Part shown: positions 1 through 8,532 of the stretch, one piece after another
How the letters are laid out: each line of letters begins with the position of its first letter
Position numbering within the stretch: the first letter of the stretch is position 1
Assembly: GCF_000807775.2 (NCBI RefSeq)
Contig: NZ_CP047385.1
Span: 4,836,001-4,900,000, forward strand
Source of the DNA: Pandoraea fibrosis
GTDB taxonomy: Bacteria; Pseudomonadota; Gammaproteobacteria; Burkholderiales; Burkholderiaceae
Reading direction: 5' to 3'
Length of the DNA stretch: 64,000 nucleotides
Translations under genes and position numbers: made by a program
Notes under the pieces: generated by a model
Told to the model about the DNA's origin: nothing
Databases searched by the model: none
What the model saw: the letters and a program-made list of their open reading frames with translations, nothing else

Positions 1-808
1 AATGCTGGATTGCCCCCGAGATACCCACCGCCACGTATAACTCTGGCGCGACGATCTTGCCCGTCTGGCCGACCTGGTAGTCATTGGGGACATACCCTGC
101 GTCCACGGCAGCGCGAGAGGCCCCCAACGCCGCGTGAAGCTTGTCGGCCAGCGGGGTCAGCACATTGGCATAGTTCTCCGACGACCCCAGGCCGCGCCCA
201 CCCGACACAATAATCTTTGCTGAGGTCAGTTCCGGACGGTCAAGTTTCGTCACCTGTCGACCCACGAATTGCGACAGGCCCGAATCCTTGACCGCCGGCA
301 CTGACTCGATCAAAGCGTCCCCACCACTCGGTGAGGCCGCATCGAATCCGGTTCCGCGCACAGTGATGACCTTGACGACATCGGCGCTCTGTACCGTAGC
401 GATAGCATTGCCCGCGTAGATCGGACGCTCAAACGTATCGGCACTTTCGACGCGAGTGATATCTGAAATCTGAGCCACGTCGAGCAACGCCGCCACGCGC
501 GGCGCCACGTTCTTCCCGTAGGGTGTGGCCGGCGCCAGAATGTGCGTGTAGCCATGCGCCATTGCGACCACCTGCGCCGCCACATTCTCAGCCAACCCGT
601 CGCCCAAATGTGCCGCGTCGGCCAGCCATACCTTCGCGACACCCGCAATCTTTGCGGCGGCCTCTGCCGCGGTCGCGGCATTGGCGCCGGCCACCAGCAC
701 GTGTACGTCGGCGTCGCCCGACGCACAGTTCAGCGCCGCGGTGACCGTATTCAAGGTGGCCGACTTGATCGTTTGATTGTCGTGATCCGCAATTACCAAA
801 ATGCTCAT
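1..808 (-). CDS. etfA: Electron transfer flavoprotein alpha subunit, partial (C-terminus beyond window)
   Basis: EtfA pairs with EtfB to form the soluble FAD/AMP carrier that takes electrons from acyl-CoA and related dehydrogenases to ETF-quinone oxidoreductase. About 269 of the usual ~314 residues are inside the window. The N-terminal MSILVIADHDN and the C-terminal FAD-domain stretch VSGGRGLGS...GQTGKIVAPELYVAVG are clearly readable. The reading frame runs off the left edge at ...GAIQH, so roughly 45 residues are missing. It lies 12 bp behind etfB in the same direction. A second, similar etfA is present at 13060-14004. Frame and family are certain; only the stop is unseen. Confidence 0.95.
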   Translation of the reverse strand, partial: MSILVIADHDNQTIKSATLNTVTAALNCASGDADVHVLVAGANAATAAEAAAKIAGVAKVWLADAAHLGDGLAENVAAQVVAMAHGYTHILAPATPYGKNVAPRVAALLDVAQISDITRVESADTFERPIYAGNAIATVQSADVVKVITVRGTGFDAASPSGGDALIESVPAVKDSGLSQFVGRQVTKLDRPELTSAKIIVSGGRGLGSSENYANVLTPLADKLHAALGASRAAVDAGYVPNDYQVGQTGKIVAPELYVAVGISGAIQH

Positions 809-820
809 CGTTGTGTCTCC

Positions 821-1570
821 TTAAAGCACTTTGGCTTCGTTTTGCAGTTTCTCGACCAACGCCCCGATATCCGGCACTTTCACTCCCGCCCCCCGCGCAG
901 GCGGTTCCGCAACCCGCAGAGTCTTCAGACGAGGCGACACGTCCACGCCCAAATCCGCTGACTTGATGACCGCCAGTGGCTTCCTTTTTGCTGCCATGAT
1001 GTTGGGCAACGTCACGTAACGCGGCTCATTCAAGCGCAGATCCGTCGTCACCACGGCGGGGAGCGACAACGACAGCGTCTCCAACCCGCCATCCACTTCG
1101 CGTGTCACCTCAACCCGATCGCCGACCACCGCGACTTTCGATGCAAACGTTGCTTGGGGCAGTTTCGCCAGCGCCGCGAGCATCTGCCCGGTCTGATTCG
1201 AGTCGTCGTCGATCGCCTGCTTTCCCAGGATCACCAACTGCGGCTGTTCACGGTCCACCAACGCTTTGAGCAGCTTGGCGACGGCCAGGGGCTCCAGCGC
1301 CTGATCCGATTCAATCAGAATCGCCCGGTCCGCACCGATCGCCAGCGCCGTGCGCAACGTCTCCTGCGCTTGAGATACCCCCGCAGACACTGCGATCACC
1401 TCCGTAGCCACACCGGCCTCCCTCAATCGCACCGCCTCCTCTACCGCGATCTCGTCGAAGGGGTTCATCGACATCTTCACATTGGCGATATCGACACCAC
1501 TCCCGTCGCGCTTTACGCGGATCTTCACGTTGTAATCCGTGACGCGTTTTACCGGCACCAGAATCTTCAT
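821..1570 (-). CDS. etfB: Electron transfer flavoprotein beta subunit
   Basis: This is the AMP-binding partner of EtfA, 249 residues, the usual family length. The start is placed at [10 protein letters not shown] because EtfB proteins begin there and GGGGACGAG precedes it; an in-frame ATG at 1600 would add ten unrelated residues. The conserved [11 protein letters not shown] (adenine nucleotide-binding) and [17 protein letters not shown] (recognition-loop region) are intact. It is cotranscribed with etfA, and the promoter region carries the operator at 1613-1647, tying this ETF to the 1-10.5 kb cluster. The enzyme delivering electrons to it is not in the cluster, which has no acyl-CoA dehydrogenase inside the window. 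Confidence 0.95.
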   Translation of the reverse strand: MKILVPVKRVTDYNVKIRVKRDGSGVDIANVKMSMNPFDEIAVEEAVRLREAGVATEVIAVSAGVSQAQETLRTALAIGADRAILIESDQALEPLAVAKLLKALVDREQPQLVILGKQAIDDDSNQTGQMLAALAKLPQATFASKVAVVGDRVEVTREVDGGLETLSLSLPAVVTTDLRLNEPRYVTLPNIMAAKRKPLAVIKSADLGVDVSPRLKTLRVAEPPARGAGVKVPDIGALVEKLQNEAKVL

Positions 1571-1612
1571 CTCGTCCCCAAGCAGTTCTTCGCTGAACAC
1601 CGTATGATGCTC

Positions 1613-1647
1613 ACTCCAATAACTGATATTATATCAGTTATTGGAGT
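1613..1647. promoter_or_regulatory. Operator A: perfect 16-bp inverted repeat between etfB and the NIPSNAP gene
   Basis: The arms ACTCCAATAACTGATA (1613-1628) and TATCAGTTATTGGAGT (1632-1647) are perfect complements around TTA. The core AACTGAT-N5-ATCAGTT (1621-1639) is one of four 19-bp sites AACTRA-N7-TYAGTT in this cluster. It lies about 50 bp from etfB and 84 bp from the NIPSNAP gene, so it can control both divergent promoters. Probable ligand: the TetR protein encoded at 8533-9174 (inference). Confidence 0.8.
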
Positions 1648-1730
1648 TCAGCAACCCGATCGCAAGCCCCGCAACCCATGGAAACGCGGCGATGCCCGGG
1701 CCCTTCTTTTTTTACCTATGAGATGACGTT

Positions 1731-2402
1731 ATGGAAACTTTGGACGAATCGTTCGTCGAACTTCGCCTCTATCACGTCGCATCGGGACGCATGCCCGATA
1801 TGCGCGCGCGCCTTCAGGAAGATTTGTGTCGTGTCTTCCCGCGTCACGGCATCGTCCCTGCGGCGACGTGGGACGTCTTGGCCGGCCCAAACACGCCGCT
1901 TCTGGCATATGTGACGCCTTGGCCCGACATGGCGACCCGCACCCGGGCCTGGGCTGGCTTCTACGCAGATCCCGACTGGGCCGAGATCCGTGCGCGAACC
2001 AATGCGGGCAGTGAGTTGGTCGAGCGCTTTGACATCCTGTTTCTCCGAGCGATCGTACCGTGGCACTTGCCCGAAAACGGAGTGCGCCCGGCACTCACCG
2101 AGATGGTGGTTCAGTCGACGACAGTCGGACTCTCTGGCCCGGTGAGAGACGAGATTACCCACGGGCTTGCGCCCGAAGTAAAGGGCTCTGGTGCCCATTT
2201 GTATGGTGCGTTTGATGTCACCAGCGGCTATACCTCGCCCAGCGCCGTCTATTTCATCGGCTGGAACGATTCCGAACAGCGCGTCGCGGCACAGGCGGCC
2301 ATAGACACGCGAATTCGTACTCGCCGGCATGCCCACCAGCCCGCTTTGCTGGAGCGGGCGGATCGCTATCTGATGTCGGAAATCAAGGTGGACTGGGCGT
2401 GA
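1731..2402 (+). CDS. NIPSNAP-family protein
   Basis: The protein has 223 residues. The N-terminal half carries the NIPSNAP signature: VELRLYHVASG followed by a helix and VFPRHGI, then a glycine/tryptophan-rich strand region with LLAYVTPWPDMATRTRAW. This is a dimeric alpha/beta-barrel ferredoxin-like fold. NIPSNAP proteins often sit in aromatic or isoprenoid degradation clusters, but their chemistry is mostly unknown. The C-terminal half (residues 110-223) may be a second, weaker copy of the fold. It is transcribed divergently from etfBA from the operator A region and converges with the extradiol dioxygenase gene. I assign no reaction. Confidence 0.8.
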   Translation: METLDESFVELRLYHVASGRMPDMRARLQEDLCRVFPRHGIVPAATWDVLAGPNTPLLAYVTPWPDMATRTRAWAGFYADPDWAEIRARTNAGSELVERFDILFLRAIVPWHLPENGVRPALTEMVVQSTTVGLSGPVRDEITHGLAPEVKGSGAHLYGAFDVTSGYTSPSAVYFIGWNDSEQRVAAQAAIDTRIRTRRHAHQPALLERADRYLMSEIKVDWA

Positions 2403-2422
2403 CGTAACAGGTCGGCAGCGAA

Positions 2423-2450
2423 CCGCACCCCGCGAACGCGCGGGATGCGG
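2423..2450. terminator. GC-rich hairpin between convergent genes
   Basis: CCGCACCCCGCG, the loop AAC, then GCGCGGGATGCGG form a near-perfect stem between the stops of two convergent genes. It has no T-tract, so it is at best a weak or factor-assisted bidirectional terminator. Confidence 0.4.
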
Positions 2451-2464
2451 ATGCAGGAACGCTG

Positions 2465-3418
2465 TCAGAACCCGGGGACGTAAGGATTCGGGGCACGCAG
2501 ACCATTGGCCGCGGCCTCAAGTCGCATTTGCAGCAGATGTGCTTTTTGCTGCTCAGGCATGTCATACAGCCGATCATGCCCCCACAGACTGGGCCCGCCA
2601 AAGGTTTCGTGCGGCGACCAGCTCTCGGGATCGATGATCAAGCCGCCCCAACCGTACTCGACAAAGAAGCCGGAAGGGGTGTGCACGTAGAACGACGTGA
2701 CCTGATCGTTGAGATGCCTGCCCAGCGTGTAGGCCACACGCCCCGACTCCTGCTGTGCGAGATCATAGGCTTGCCCCACGTCGTCCAGACTGCACAACTC
2801 CACCATGAAGTGATGGAACGCACGCCGCCCGGAGCCCACCATGGCAAAGCTATGGTGCCGATGGTTCAGATGGAAAAAGTACAGTTTGTAAGGTGTCAAA
2901 CCATAGTCGGTGGTCCGAAAACCGAGCAGGTCCCGATAGAACGGCAACAGCGCATCGACGTCTTCAACATGCAACACGACGTGCCCCATGCCAAGCGCGC
3001 CGGTACGGAATCCAGACAGCGGACGCCCCGGCGCAAAGGGTGCCGTGGCCAACGCGGCCGAACAGAATGCCTCAAGGCGGTTACCCACCGGGTCGCAAAA
3101 GGCAATCAGCTCGCTCACATGACGTTGCTCGCACAGTGCTCGCGTGCCGACCTCGACGCGAACTCCCGCATTCTCAAGACGTGACGCGAGCGCTGACAGA
3201 TCGTTGGCACTGTCGACTTCCCAACCCATGAAGTCCAAGGCGTCGTGGGCGCCTTCACTCACCACCAGGCGCTGGGCACGCTCATCCATACGAAAAAGCC
3301 GGGTCCCAGCGCTGCCGTCGACCTGCTGCATGCCCAGTAGCCGCGTGCTGAAGTCGCTCCACTCAGCGAGCTTCGAGGTGCGCAACCCCAGATATCCCAA
3401 TGCTTTGAGCTCCATCAT
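2465..3418 (-). CDS. Type I extradiol (meta-cleavage) dioxygenase, BphC-like
   Basis: Two-domain vicinal-oxygen-chelate enzyme of 317 residues that cleaves a catechol-type ring next to the hydroxyls using Fe(II) and O2. Counting from 3418, the C-terminal domain has the expected ligands His146 (LGMGHVVLH), His203 (FHHFMVE) and Glu254 (FFVEYGWG), plus the BphC-type catalytic His189 (NHRHHSFAM), His234 and Tyr244. The first two codons are both ATG; AGGGGG lies closer to the ideal distance from the second (3415). It is downstream of the FAH-like and FAD-hydroxylase genes in one operon, so it probably cleaves the diol the hydroxylase makes. The substrate is not determinable from sequence. Confidence 0.9.
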   Translation of the reverse strand: MMELKALGYLGLRTSKLAEWSDFSTRLLGMQQVDGSAGTRLFRMDERAQRLVVSEGAHDALDFMGWEVDSANDLSALASRLENAGVRVEVGTRALCEQRHVSELIAFCDPVGNRLEAFCSAALATAPFAPGRPLSGFRTGALGMGHVVLHVEDVDALLPFYRDLLGFRTTDYGLTPYKLYFFHLNHRHHSFAMVGSGRRAFHHFMVELCSLDDVGQAYDLAQQESGRVAYTLGRHLNDQVTSFYVHTPSGFFVEYGWGGLIIDPESWSPHETFGGPSLWGHDRLYDMPEQQKAHLLQMRLEAAANGLRAPNPYVPGF

Positions 3419-3466
3419 TCCCCCTACTGCGCGAGGCGCGCAGGCGCACCTCGCGGCGCTTTGCGA

Positions 3467-4318
3467 TCAGACTTCATCGGCAATCGAGTTGCGCAGCACG
3501 CCAATCTGCGAAATTTCGACTTCGACCACGTCACCTGGCTTCATCCACAACGGCGGCGTCCGCTTCGCGCCAACGCCCCCCGGGGTGCCGGTTACCAGCA
3601 CATCTCCCGGCTCCAGCGGCAGGATGGTCGAGCAGTACTCGATCAACGCCGGGATGTCCGTGATCATCAGATTGGTCGTGGTGTGCTGTACGACCTGGCC
3701 ATTCAGTCGGGTCTCGAGCGTCAACCGGGTCGGGTCGGGAATGTCGTCCGTGGTCACCAGCCAGGGGCCGAACGCGCCCGTGCCGGCAAACGTCTTGCCC
3801 GGCAGGAATTGACTCGTGTGCTTCTGCCAGTCGCGCACGCTGCCGTCGTTATAGGCGCTGTAGCCTGCCACATAGGAAAGTGCATCTGCGCGAGAGATGT
3901 GGCGACCACGCTTGCCAATGATCACGGCCATTTCGCCCTCGAAGTCGAAATCGCTCGAGATCTTCGGTCTCACCATATCGACACCATGGCCGACCTGACT
4001 ACCGGGCCATCGCGCGAACAACACCGGCTTTTCAGTCTGAGTACGCCCCGTCTCCGCCAAATGATCGTGGTAATTGAGCCCGACGCAGATGATCTTGTCA
4101 GGATTGGGAATCACCGGTAGAAGCTTGACATCGGCCAACGCAAAGTCTGCGGCGCTCTCTTCCACGACGCGGCGAGCAGCCGCCAGACCGTCGATTTCGA
4201 GCAGCGCGCGCAACGTGGGCGCATCACTGCCGAATCGCCGACCGAGGTCGACAATGCCGTTCTCGCGCACCGCACCATAGCCGGCTTTTCCGGCCAATTC
4301 AAAGGAGACAAGCTTCAT
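3467..4318 (-). CDS. Fumarylacetoacetate hydrolase (FAH) family protein
   Basis: The protein has 283 residues. FAH-family enzymes hydrolyse, isomerise or decarboxylate 2-oxo/2-hydroxy-dienoic acids using Mg2+ or Mn2+. The short N-terminal domain (1-70) is followed by the catalytic barrel beginning IICVGLNYHDHLAETG. The acidic metal site DFDFEGEMAVIIG and the DVLVTGTPGGVG loop are intact. Position between the hydroxylase and extradiol dioxygenase genes suggests it handles the ring-cleavage product, in place of an alpha/beta hydrolase, which this cluster lacks. The start MKLVSFE is the usual family start and AAAGGAG precedes it. The exact reaction is not predictable. Confidence 0.9.
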   Translation of the reverse strand: MKLVSFELAGKAGYGAVRENGIVDLGRRFGSDAPTLRALLEIDGLAAARRVVEESAADFALADVKLLPVIPNPDKIICVGLNYHDHLAETGRTQTEKPVLFARWPGSQVGHGVDMVRPKISSDFDFEGEMAVIIGKRGRHISRADALSYVAGYSAYNDGSVRDWQKHTSQFLPGKTFAGTGAFGPWLVTTDDIPDPTRLTLETRLNGQVVQHTTTNLMITDIPALIEYCSTILPLEPGDVLVTGTPGGVGAKRTPPLWMKPGDVVEVEISQIGVLRNSIADEV

Positions 4319-4383
4319 GAAACCTCTCTGTTCACTTCATTAACGTGAATGCGTGGGCGACAGGCCGTCGCCCCATACCGAAA

Positions 4384-6021
4384 TTAGTCGCCTTTCGCCA
4401 AGCGCCCCAGTACTCGGGAGAAAATCGCCTCGGCCTGACGTTCGTCGTCACATTGTTCGCCGCGCCAGGCCACATGCCGGTCGGGCCGAACGAGCAGCAG
4501 CCCCCGCCCAAACAGCGCATGCCAGCGCGATGTATCGTGCATGACCACCGCAAGAGGAATCCCCAACCGGGCAGCCACCGATACCAGCGCATTGCCCGGC
4601 ACGGCGCCGCCAACGCAGACCAACGTGAACCACGGCCCCAGCGTGGCGTGATTTGAGGTGCCGTTGTCGAACCACACGCTGGGCAACCGCGCCCCCGGCG
4701 CGACGCTCGGCACGTAATGAAGCGGATCGTCGGAGGCGTCACGCGTGCCTGAGTCGGCGCATACAATCGGCGAATCGCGGTAGACGTAGCCCAGCTCAAT
4801 CCCAAAACTTTCGTTCTCCGCGTTGCCCAGCTCGCCGATACGCTCTCCGATGGACAGGCGATGGGCATCGGCTTGCGCACCGTCACCATCAAGCCGGTCG
4901 TCGTACAGGCCCGCGATCGTCTTTCGCATCTCGTTGTGCCGCCCGGAGCCCTCTCGGTTGCGCAAGCCGACAGGCCGTCGCTCGGTCTCATAGGAACTCG
5001 TCAAACCCGCACCGCCGAAACCACGCACGCGAGCCGCCAACTTCCACCCGAGGTCGCAGGCATCCCCGATACCCGTATTCATGCCGTAGCCACCCGTCGG
5101 AATGTACTGATGGGCGGCATCGCCCGCGAGAAAAATGCGCTCGCCGTCCGAGTAGCGATCGGCCACCAGCAAGTGAGGCGTCCAGGCATTCGACACCAAT
5201 ACCTCGTGATCGATATCCTCGCCGATGAAATCCCGCACCAACGCCCGGGGATCAACGTTTTCAGGACGCACCCCTTCGGGCCAGCGCGTATGCAGCGTCC
5301 AGACGTCGCGGTCGTTCTGCGCAATCAACGTGCCTCTCGGCGATTGGTAATGCCAGGCGACACCCCAGCGCTGCAGCAGATGACGCGCGTCGGACCGGAA
5401 GTGCGTCATGAATCGCTGCATCACGGCCGCTTGTCCGTCGAGCGCCACGCCCATTTGCTGGCGCACACGACTGCCGCCGCCATCGCATCCGACGAGGAAT
5501 TCGCAGGCCACCTGTTCGATCGTCCCGTCCTCCTCACGACGCAGCGTCACGACGACCTGTTCGTCTGACGCGGCGTACGCTTCGAACGCCACTCCCCAAC
5601 GCGCATCCACCAACGGTTCATCGAGAATGGCGCGTTGCAGCACAGGCTCGATCTCCACCTGCGAGACGCGCATCGGCGCTTCGCACGGCAACGTACCGTC
5701 GTTGATCTCGCGAATGCGCTCACGCCATTGCGTCACACTCGCATAACGGAAACGATGCAATTCGTGGCCGTTCATGCGTGTGACCCACGACACATCAAAG
5801 TTGTGGTCAGGGTGCACGGCGACGGCCCGCAGTGCATCGGCCAGGCCCAACTGCGCAAAACACTCCATGCTCCGCGCGTTGGTGATATCCATCTTCGGAT
5901 GACGTGTCGTGCCTGGGTTGCGCTCCACCAAAAGACTGCGCACGCCATAACGTGCCAGCGCGAGGGCAAGGGTCATGCCAACGGGCCCGCCGCCAGCAAT
6001 CAGAACCGGAATCTTCTTCAT
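4384..6021 (-). CDS. FAD-dependent aromatic hydroxylase (PHBH fold, MhpA/TfdB-like)
   Basis: Class A flavoprotein monooxygenase of about 545 residues that hydroxylates a phenolic ring with NAD(P)H and O2. The N-terminus has the dinucleotide fold VLIAGGGPVGMTLALALARYG with the acidic ribose-binding ERNPG. The second FAD motif GDAAHQYIPTGGYGMNTGIGDA and the interface DLGWKLAARV are clear, followed by a thioredoxin-like C-terminal domain typical of the PheA/TfdB/MhpA group. The start MKKIPVLIAGG was chosen because it fits the family and leaves room after the SDR stop; an ATG at 6150 would overlap the SDR gene by 71 bp. It is second in the operon behind the SDR and probably supplies the catechol for the extradiol enzyme. 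Confidence 0.92.
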   Translation of the reverse strand: MKKIPVLIAGGGPVGMTLALALARYGVRSLLVERNPGTTRHPKMDITNARSMECFAQLGLADALRAVAVHPDHNFDVSWVTRMNGHELHRFRYASVTQWRERIREINDGTLPCEAPMRVSQVEIEPVLQRAILDEPLVDARWGVAFEAYAASDEQVVVTLRREEDGTIEQVACEFLVGCDGGGSRVRQQMGVALDGQAAVMQRFMTHFRSDARHLLQRWGVAWHYQSPRGTLIAQNDRDVWTLHTRWPEGVRPENVDPRALVRDFIGEDIDHEVLVSNAWTPHLLVADRYSDGERIFLAGDAAHQYIPTGGYGMNTGIGDACDLGWKLAARVRGFGGAGLTSSYETERRPVGLRNREGSGRHNEMRKTIAGLYDDRLDGDGAQADAHRLSIGERIGELGNAENESFGIELGYVYRDSPIVCADSGTRDASDDPLHYVPSVAPGARLPSVWFDNGTSNHATLGPWFTLVCVGGAVPGNALVSVAARLGIPLAVVMHDTSRWHALFGRGLLLVRPDRHVAWRGEQCDDERQAEAIFSRVLGRLAKGD

Positions 6022-6079
6022 GTGAGATTTCGTTAAGCGGAAATGAGCGGCGCGGCTAGGCGCGAGCGCCGCCAAAAAT

Positions 6080-6766
6080 TCACGACAGGCCGACCACCGG
6101 CACAACGGCACCGTTGACGGCACACGCCTGATCCGACGCGAGGAAGGCAATCACCGCGGCAAGGTCTCGTGGACTGACCCACCGCGTGGGGTCTGCGTCG
6201 GGCATGGCGCCACGGTTGGCAGGGGTATCGATGATGCTCGGCGCCACGGCGTTTACACGCACGCCGTGTTCTCGCACCTCAAGCGCCATCGATTCGGTGA
6301 GTCGGGCCACGGCGTCCTTGGCGGCGCAATAGGCCCCCATCGACGCCTTGCCGCTCGACGCAGAGGCTGCCGCCACGTTGACGACCGCTCCTCCTCCGGC
6401 AGCGATCATGCCCGGCACGACCGCCCGGCAAGCATGAATCAACGTCGTCACATTCAACGCCATCATCCGTTGCCACAGCGCATCCGCGGTTTCGTGCACC
6501 GCCGGCCCCATGTCAAAACCGCCTGCGATATTGCAAAGCACGGAGACGCCCGGCAATCGAGCGAGCGCGGCATCGGTGGCGTCCCATCGCGTGAGGTCGG
6601 TCGCGACGGTTTGCACTCGTTCGTTATCGCCGTAGAGCATCTGCAACGCCTGCGCGTCAAGATCCACCGCCACCAACATATCGCCACGAGCGAGGAACAT
6701 CTCGCATACCGCCCGGCCCAAAGCGCCAGCGGCACCGGTCACCATCACGACCGCTCCTTTGGACAT
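6080..6766 (-). CDS. Short-chain dehydrogenase/reductase
   Basis: Classical SDR of 228 residues. It has the Rossmann motif TGAAGALGRAV, the cofactor-binding NIAGGFD, and the catalytic Tyr-X3-Lys in SMGAYCAAKDAV, with Ser preceding in NVAAASASSG. The last strand ends AVNGAVVPVVGLS. The start at 6766 has AAGGAGAT at good spacing; an earlier ATG at 6817 would lie within operator B. It is the first gene of the operon running to the extradiol dioxygenase. NAD(P) preference and substrate are unknown. Confidence 0.9.
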   Translation of the reverse strand: MSKGAVVMVTGAAGALGRAVCEMFLARGDMLVAVDLDAQALQMLYGDNERVQTVATDLTRWDATDAALARLPGVSVLCNIAGGFDMGPAVHETADALWQRMMALNVTTLIHACRAVVPGMIAAGGGAVVNVAAASASSGKASMGAYCAAKDAVARLTESMALEVREHGVRVNAVAPSIIDTPANRGAMPDADPTRWVSPRDLAAVIAFLASDQACAVNGAVVPVVGLS

Positions 6767-6808
6767 CGCTATCTCCTTGGCATTTCGCCTGATCGTTATC
6801 TTTTTACA

Positions 6809-6827
6809 AACTAACACATCGTTAGTT
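6809..6827. promoter_or_regulatory. Operator B upstream of the SDR operon
   Basis: The sequence AACTAACACATCGTTAGTT is a perfect 7-bp inverted repeat with a 5-bp centre, extending to 8 bp as AAACTAAC/GTTAGTTT. It lies about 43 bp before the SDR start and has the same 19-bp geometry as operators A, C and D. Confidence 0.8.
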
Positions 6828-6891
6828 TTCGTTCAACCCCATCAGATCCGCAACGATTTCGCTCGCCCCCCATCAATTGACCGCCATCAAT

Positions 6892-6910
6892 AACTGACAT
6901 ATATTTAGTT
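6892..6910. promoter_or_regulatory. Operator C upstream of the amidohydrolase
   Basis: AACTGACATATATTTAGTT has the AACTRA-N7-TYAGTT core. The flanks CAAT and ATTAG resemble those of operator A. It lies 47 bp before the amidohydrolase start; operators B and C together flank the divergent SDR/amidohydrolase promoter. Confidence 0.75.
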
Positions 6911-6956
6911 ATTAGAATTCGTCACACCCAATCCATTTTGTATAGCGAGGACCAAG

Positions 6957-8144
6957 ATGACTGTCGCGAATTACCCGGTGTATGACGCTGATCGACATTT
7001 CTACGAGCCCCCCGAGGCCTTTCTGCGCCATCTTCCGAAGAAGTTTCAGAAAGAGTTTCAGTATGTAGAGGTCAACGGCCGGACCAAGCTGGCCGTAGCA
7101 GGCGTGCTCTCGGACTACATTCCGAACCCGACCTTTGAAGTCGTGGCGGCGCCGGGCTCACATGAGAAGTGGTATCGCGGGCAGAACCCGGAAGGCTTGT
7201 CGCTCCGGGAATGCACGGGCGCACCGGTGCCCTCTCAAGCCGCGTTTCACAGTGGCGATGCGCATTTGAAGGTGATGGATGAGCAGCGCATTCATGCCGG
7301 CCTGTTCATCCCGACGCTGGCGTCGATCATCGAAGAGCGCCTGGCGCATAAGCCGGACGTGATTCATGCGCTGCTTCAGAGCGTGAATCGCTGGACTGCC
7401 GATGAGTGTGGATTCGCGCACCAAGGCCGCCTGTTCCCGGTGCCGATGATCAATCTGTCGAACGTCGATGCCGCCTGCGAGGAACTGGATTACCTGCTGG
7501 CAGCCGGCGCGCGAGTCGTGGGCATTCGTCCGGCCCCCGTCACCGGGCTCACGGGCGGTCGATCCATGGGCTTTGAGGAGTTTGATCCGTTCTGGGCACG
7601 CATCAACGAAGCAAAGATCTTTGTCGTGATGCACGTATCCGACTCCGGTTACGACAAGATCTATCAGTGGTGGACGGCGGGCGGGAAAGGCGAGTTCCGT
7701 CCGTTCGAAAAGGACCCCTTTGGCGAAATTCTCGACTGGATGGGACGTCCGATCGCTGACTCATTGGGCGCATTGATCTGCCACGGCGTATTCGATCGAT
7801 TCCCGAATGTGCGAGTCGCCTCACTGGAGAACGGTTCCGGTTGGCTGGAGCCGCTGCTGCATCGCCTGAACATGACGTATCACAAGATGCCGAAGGCCTT
7901 CCGCCGGCATCCGGTTGAGACATTCCGTCAGCATGTCTACGTTGCGCCGTTCTATGAAGATCCCGTCGAGAAAGTGATCGAGCTGATCGGCGTGGAGCGC
8001 GTTCTCTTCGGTAGTGATTGGCCCCATCCGGAAGGGCTGGCACATCCGCTCGATTTCTTCAAGGATATCGAGAGCCTGAGTGCCGAACAGACGCAGCGCG
8101 TCATGAGTACCAATTTGAAGGAATTGCTCGAGGGCGTTCGATAG
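6957..8144 (+). CDS. Amidohydrolase 2 family metal-dependent hydrolase/decarboxylase
   Basis: TIM-barrel protein of 395 residues (amidohydrolase-related, PF04909 type). The N-terminal metal motif reads DADRHFYEP instead of the common DxDxHxxE, and the terminal strand motif VLFGSDWPHPEG is typical. Other landmarks are GIRPAPV, the central VVMHVSDSG, and LICHGVFDRFPNVRVASLENGSGW. Members hydrolyse or decarboxylate ring or dienoate acids. Many near relatives sit beside P450 or Rieske genes. It is transcribed alone, divergently from the SDR operon, from a promoter with operator C. The substrate cannot be named. Confidence 0.88.
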   Translation: MTVANYPVYDADRHFYEPPEAFLRHLPKKFQKEFQYVEVNGRTKLAVAGVLSDYIPNPTFEVVAAPGSHEKWYRGQNPEGLSLRECTGAPVPSQAAFHSGDAHLKVMDEQRIHAGLFIPTLASIIEERLAHKPDVIHALLQSVNRWTADECGFAHQGRLFPVPMINLSNVDAACEELDYLLAAGARVVGIRPAPVTGLTGGRSMGFEEFDPFWARINEAKIFVVMHVSDSGYDKIYQWWTAGGKGEFRPFEKDPFGEILDWMGRPIADSLGALICHGVFDRFPNVRVASLENGSGWLEPLLHRLNMTYHKMPKAFRRHPVETFRQHVYVAPFYEDPVEKVIELIGVERVLFGSDWPHPEGLAHPLDFFKDIESLSAEQTQRVMSTNLKELLEGVR

Positions 8145-8157
8145 TTCAATAATGAGC

Positions 8158-8188
8158 GTCGCCGGCCCGATTCATGCGGGCCGGCGAC
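8158..8188. terminator. Strong bidirectional hairpin between amidohydrolase and ferredoxin genes
   Basis: A perfect 12-bp stem (GTCGCCGGCCCG at 8158-8169, CGGGCCGGCGAC at 8177-8188) with a 7-nt loop separates two convergent genes. T-tracts are absent, but position and stability support termination. Confidence 0.65.
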
Positions 8189-8191
8189 GAA

Positions 8192-8512
8192 TCACCAGGT
8201 GTTTGCGGGCACGTGGACGACCATGCCATCCATCTCCGTGTGCACGATGATCTGACAAGTCAAACGGCTGGTGGGTCGAGGTTCCAGCGTTCCCTCCAAC
8301 ATCATCTTCTCGTCCTCGGACGGTGGCGGCAGGCGCGCAAACCACACGTCGTCGACATACACATGACAAGTCGCGCAACTGCAAGACCCGCCGCATTCCG
8401 CCGGAATGCCGGGCACCATCTCCTTCACCGCCGCTTGCATCAGCGAATATCCAGCGTCAGCGGGCACCTCATGCGTCACACCACCCGGTTCGACAAAATA
8501 GATTGTCGGCAT
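8192..8512 (-). CDS. [2Fe-2S] ferredoxin (putidaredoxin/adrenodoxin type)
   Basis: A 106-residue electron carrier. The cluster ligands are the cysteines in ECGGSCSCATCHVYV and the fourth in RLTCQIIV, the spacing used by P450- and Rieske-associated ferredoxins. The start MPTIYFVEPGG has GGGGAGAG just upstream. It is the last gene of the P450-tetR-ferredoxin operon, so it most likely reduces the P450 at 9182-10501. No matching reductase gene is in this cluster. The nearest candidate is at 21869-23182 in the neighbouring island, or one elsewhere in the genome. Confidence 0.93.
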   Translation of the reverse strand: MPTIYFVEPGGVTHEVPADAGYSLMQAAVKEMVPGIPAECGGSCSCATCHVYVDDVWFARLPPPSEDEKMMLEGTLEPRPTSRLTCQIIVHTEMDGMVVHVPANTW

Positions 8513-8532
8513 TGCTCTCCCCTCACATATGT

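Noticed and set aside
8514..8532. Possible fifth operator (CACATATGTCTAGTTGAC) between tetR and the ferredoxin gene.
   Set aside because: It has only a partial half-site and no second arm with the 19-bp geometry; the genes are in one operon, so no promoter is needed.
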